This document shows positions 6,595 to 7,812 of a DNA stretch of 7,812 nt, one piece after another. Below the pieces are notes generated by a model. The model worked only from the letters and a program-made list of their open reading frames with translations. It was not told the DNA's origin and searched no databases. The translations under genes were made by a program, and so were the position numbers. The stretch comes from Armatimonadota bacterium (GTDB taxonomy: Bacteria; Armatimonadota; Fimbriimonadia; Fimbriimonadales; Fimbriimonadaceae), in contig JAEYWW010000237.1 in the NCBI GenBank assembly GCA_023428805.1, positions 1 through 7,812 of the forward strand, written 5' to 3'. How positions within the stretch are numbered: position 1 is the first letter of the stretch; every line of letters starts with the position of its first letter.

Positions 6595-6625
6595 GTTATA
6601 CACCGAACTAGCAGACCTGATTCAA
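6595..6625 (-). promoter_or_regulatory. Candidate promoter giving a near-leaderless carboxypeptidase transcript
   Basis: TATAAC (6595-6600) lies 10 bases before the ATG at 6584. A TTGAAT (6620-6625) lies 19 bases further upstream, overlapping the stop of the preceding gene. Transcription would start about 3-4 bases before the ATG, matching the lack of a Shine-Dalgarno. The -35 spacing is longer than the usual 17, so the hexamer pair is tentative. Confidence 0.4.
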
Positions 6626-7800
6626 ACTTTGCCCTTCACGTTCAACGACGACCAGGCAGGAGGCGGGTTGAACAGGATCTTTGAACCCTCATCCATACTC
6701 GGTCCAACGCTTCCTTTCTCAACGAAGGATGATTCGCCAGGGGGGAAATAGAGCAGCTGCGCAGAATAGCGGACCGAAACCCACATGCCGCCCTCATTAT
6801 CGAACGCCAGACAATTCGCGCTTTGCGGCACGGAAAGCTCTCGTGACGCCTCGGTTTCGCCGCCTTTGGTGTATTGATCACGAGTCAGGACTTGAATTTG
6901 CCCGATTTCGTTCACAACATACGCCGCATTTTCTTTGTCCAGTGCTACGTGGTTGACGCCGCCGGATGGAAACTTCGTCACGACTGGCTTCGGCGAGCCG
7001 GGTGCCTTGAGCTGGGCAGCTTTCAGATACCAGGCGTGACTGTTTCCGACCGCAATGAGATTCCCTTCATGGTCAAATGCGGCGTTGAAGAAGGACGGGC
7101 GGACTTCATCCCCGCCATCTTCATACTCCAGTTTGAGATTCGGCTTGAATGATGAGTCAAGCCGCCAGAAAAAGCCCTCACCACCCAGCCATAGCGTGCC
7201 GTTCGGATCGCGGTGAATCACACCGCCCCTTTCTTCGGGCTGGGGTTTGAAGGAGACCGAACCCGCTCCGGACAAGTAACCGGGCTGGAATTCTGCAAAC
7301 CTACCCTCCCAATGGTCATTAGCGATGAATGATCCAAGAGTGCCGTAGTAGGGTCCGTCCATTCGGACAGGCGCGGACATAACCCGATCAAATGATGTGA
7401 ATCCAGCCGCAAGAGAGGCGTCCCGCACTGCGCGCATCTGGGCGATTTCTGCGTTGTCTTCGCTCGCAAAATCGGAACCAATCCAGAGCATCCCCGTTCC
7501 GCCGCGAGGTGTGTACTTCACCACAAGAGCGGTTTCCGCCCCTTTGACCTCGGTTTTCACGGGCTGCGCGATATAGACGGTATCTACAAATTGGCCTGGA
7601 GCTCGGACGGCTGATGAAGTCGCTGTCACCGATCCTGCGCCGACGTCTGGCAGGGTTTCCGTCGCGGTGAGCGTTTTGGTTCCACCTGGGTACGAAACTT
7701 CAACCTGGGCATCCACTCCAGGGGGAAGGCCCTCAATCTGAACCGTCAGGTTCGCTGCGCTGATGCAGTTGAGGCAGAAAATCGCAGTTGCAATCATCAT
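6622..7800 (-). CDS. Exported protein with N-terminal beta domain and NHL/SMP-30-like propeller repeats; 5' end uncertain
   Basis: The product has at least 392 residues. It opens with a hydrophobic stretch ending in CISA before ANLTV, a signal peptide. Residues 17-105 look like a beta-sandwich domain ending TPRGGTGMLWIG. From about 190 on there are repeated propeller-blade units: HRDPNGTLWLGGEG (196-209), NAAFDHEGNLIAVGNS (239-254), HVALDKENAAYVVNE (284-298) and LAFDNEGGMWVSVRY (331-345), each a D-x-E/N-G-x-L/M-W type turn between strands. Such propellers bind ligands or other proteins; no lactonase or other catalytic residues are identified, so function is unknown. The start at 7800 is doubtful: the visible signal peptide has no Lys or Arg, and the frame stays open through GTA ATA TCC TGT to the window edge, adding hydrophobic VISC. 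Either the real start lies beyond 7812, or a TAATAT box at 7806-7811 gives a leaderless start at 7797. The carboxypeptidase begins 37 bases after its stop. Confidence 0.8.
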   Translation of the reverse strand: MMIATAIFCLNCISAANLTVQIEGLPPGVDAQVEVSYPGGTKTLTATETLPDVGAGSVTATSSAVRAPGQFVDTVYIAQPVKTEVKGAETALVVKYTPRGGTGMLWIGSDFASEDNAEIAQMRAVRDASLAAGFTSFDRVMSAPVRMDGPYYGTLGSFIANDHWEGRFAEFQPGYLSGAGSVSFKPQPEERGGVIHRDPNGTLWLGGEGFFWRLDSSFKPNLKLEYEDGGDEVRPSFFNAAFDHEGNLIAVGNSHAWYLKAAQLKAPGSPKPVVTKFPSGGVNHVALDKENAAYVVNEIGQIQVLTRDQYTKGGETEASRELSVPQSANCLAFDNEGGMWVSVRYSAQLLYFPPGESSFVEKGSVGPSMDEGSKILFNPPPAWSSLNVKGKV

Positions 7801-7812
7801 ACAGGATATTAC

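Noticed and set aside
5376..6611. A 411-codon plus-strand open frame opposite the carboxypeptidase
   Set aside because: The minus strand encodes a complete M14 domain with all catalytic residues. The plus-strand product is Arg/Pro/Gln-rich with no domain, as expected for the antisense of a GC-rich gene.
1..7812. CRISPR arrays, insertion sequences, tRNA or rRNA genes, phage or defence systems
   Set aside because: No repeat-spacer periodicity, transposase, integrase or RNA-gene sequence was seen on either strand.

Overview
The window is compact bacterial chromosome with every convincing gene on the minus strand, so it reads from right to left. It looks GC-rich by eye, although the middle third is noticeably less so. 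Four of the seven genes appear to encode exported proteins, some start codons are TTG, and two genes have promoter-like boxes almost touching the start codon with no ribosome binding site. These traits fit a diderm such as Armatimonadota (Fimbriimonas-like) or Acidobacteriota. This placement is a weak guess, because no rRNA or phylogenetic marker is present.

Layout in order of transcription: (1) 7800-6622, an exported protein with an N-terminal beta domain and NHL/SMP-30-like propeller repeats, whose true start may lie beyond the right edge. (2) 6584-4113, an 823-residue secreted M14 zinc carboxypeptidase with a C-terminal class-I glutamine-amidotransferase-like domain. (3) 4041-2506, a 511-residue secreted protein of unknown function starting at TTG. 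(4) 2485-1640, a membrane-anchored or secreted TPR-like protein 20 bases downstream of (3), probably in the same operon. (5) 1577-1098, a 159-residue uncharacterised cytoplasmic protein. (6) 1101-277, nadC (quinolinate phosphoribosyltransferase), overlapping (5) by ATGA. (7) 276-1, the N-terminal part of a biotin--protein ligase, beginning with a TTG that directly follows the nadC stop and cut by the left edge.

Genes 5-7 form a tight, translationally coupled housekeeping operon that joins NAD synthesis and biotin attachment to an unknown protein. Genes 1-4 are exported or envelope functions. There is no gene-free stretch longer than 71 bases. No RNA gene, insertion sequence, CRISPR array or phage gene was seen.

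I found no convincing new multi-gene system. The points most worth a second look are the 12-bp perfect inverted repeat that contains the start codon and encloses the -10-like box of gene 5, the recurrent leaderless-type starts, and the secreted unknown/TPR pair (genes 3 and 4).
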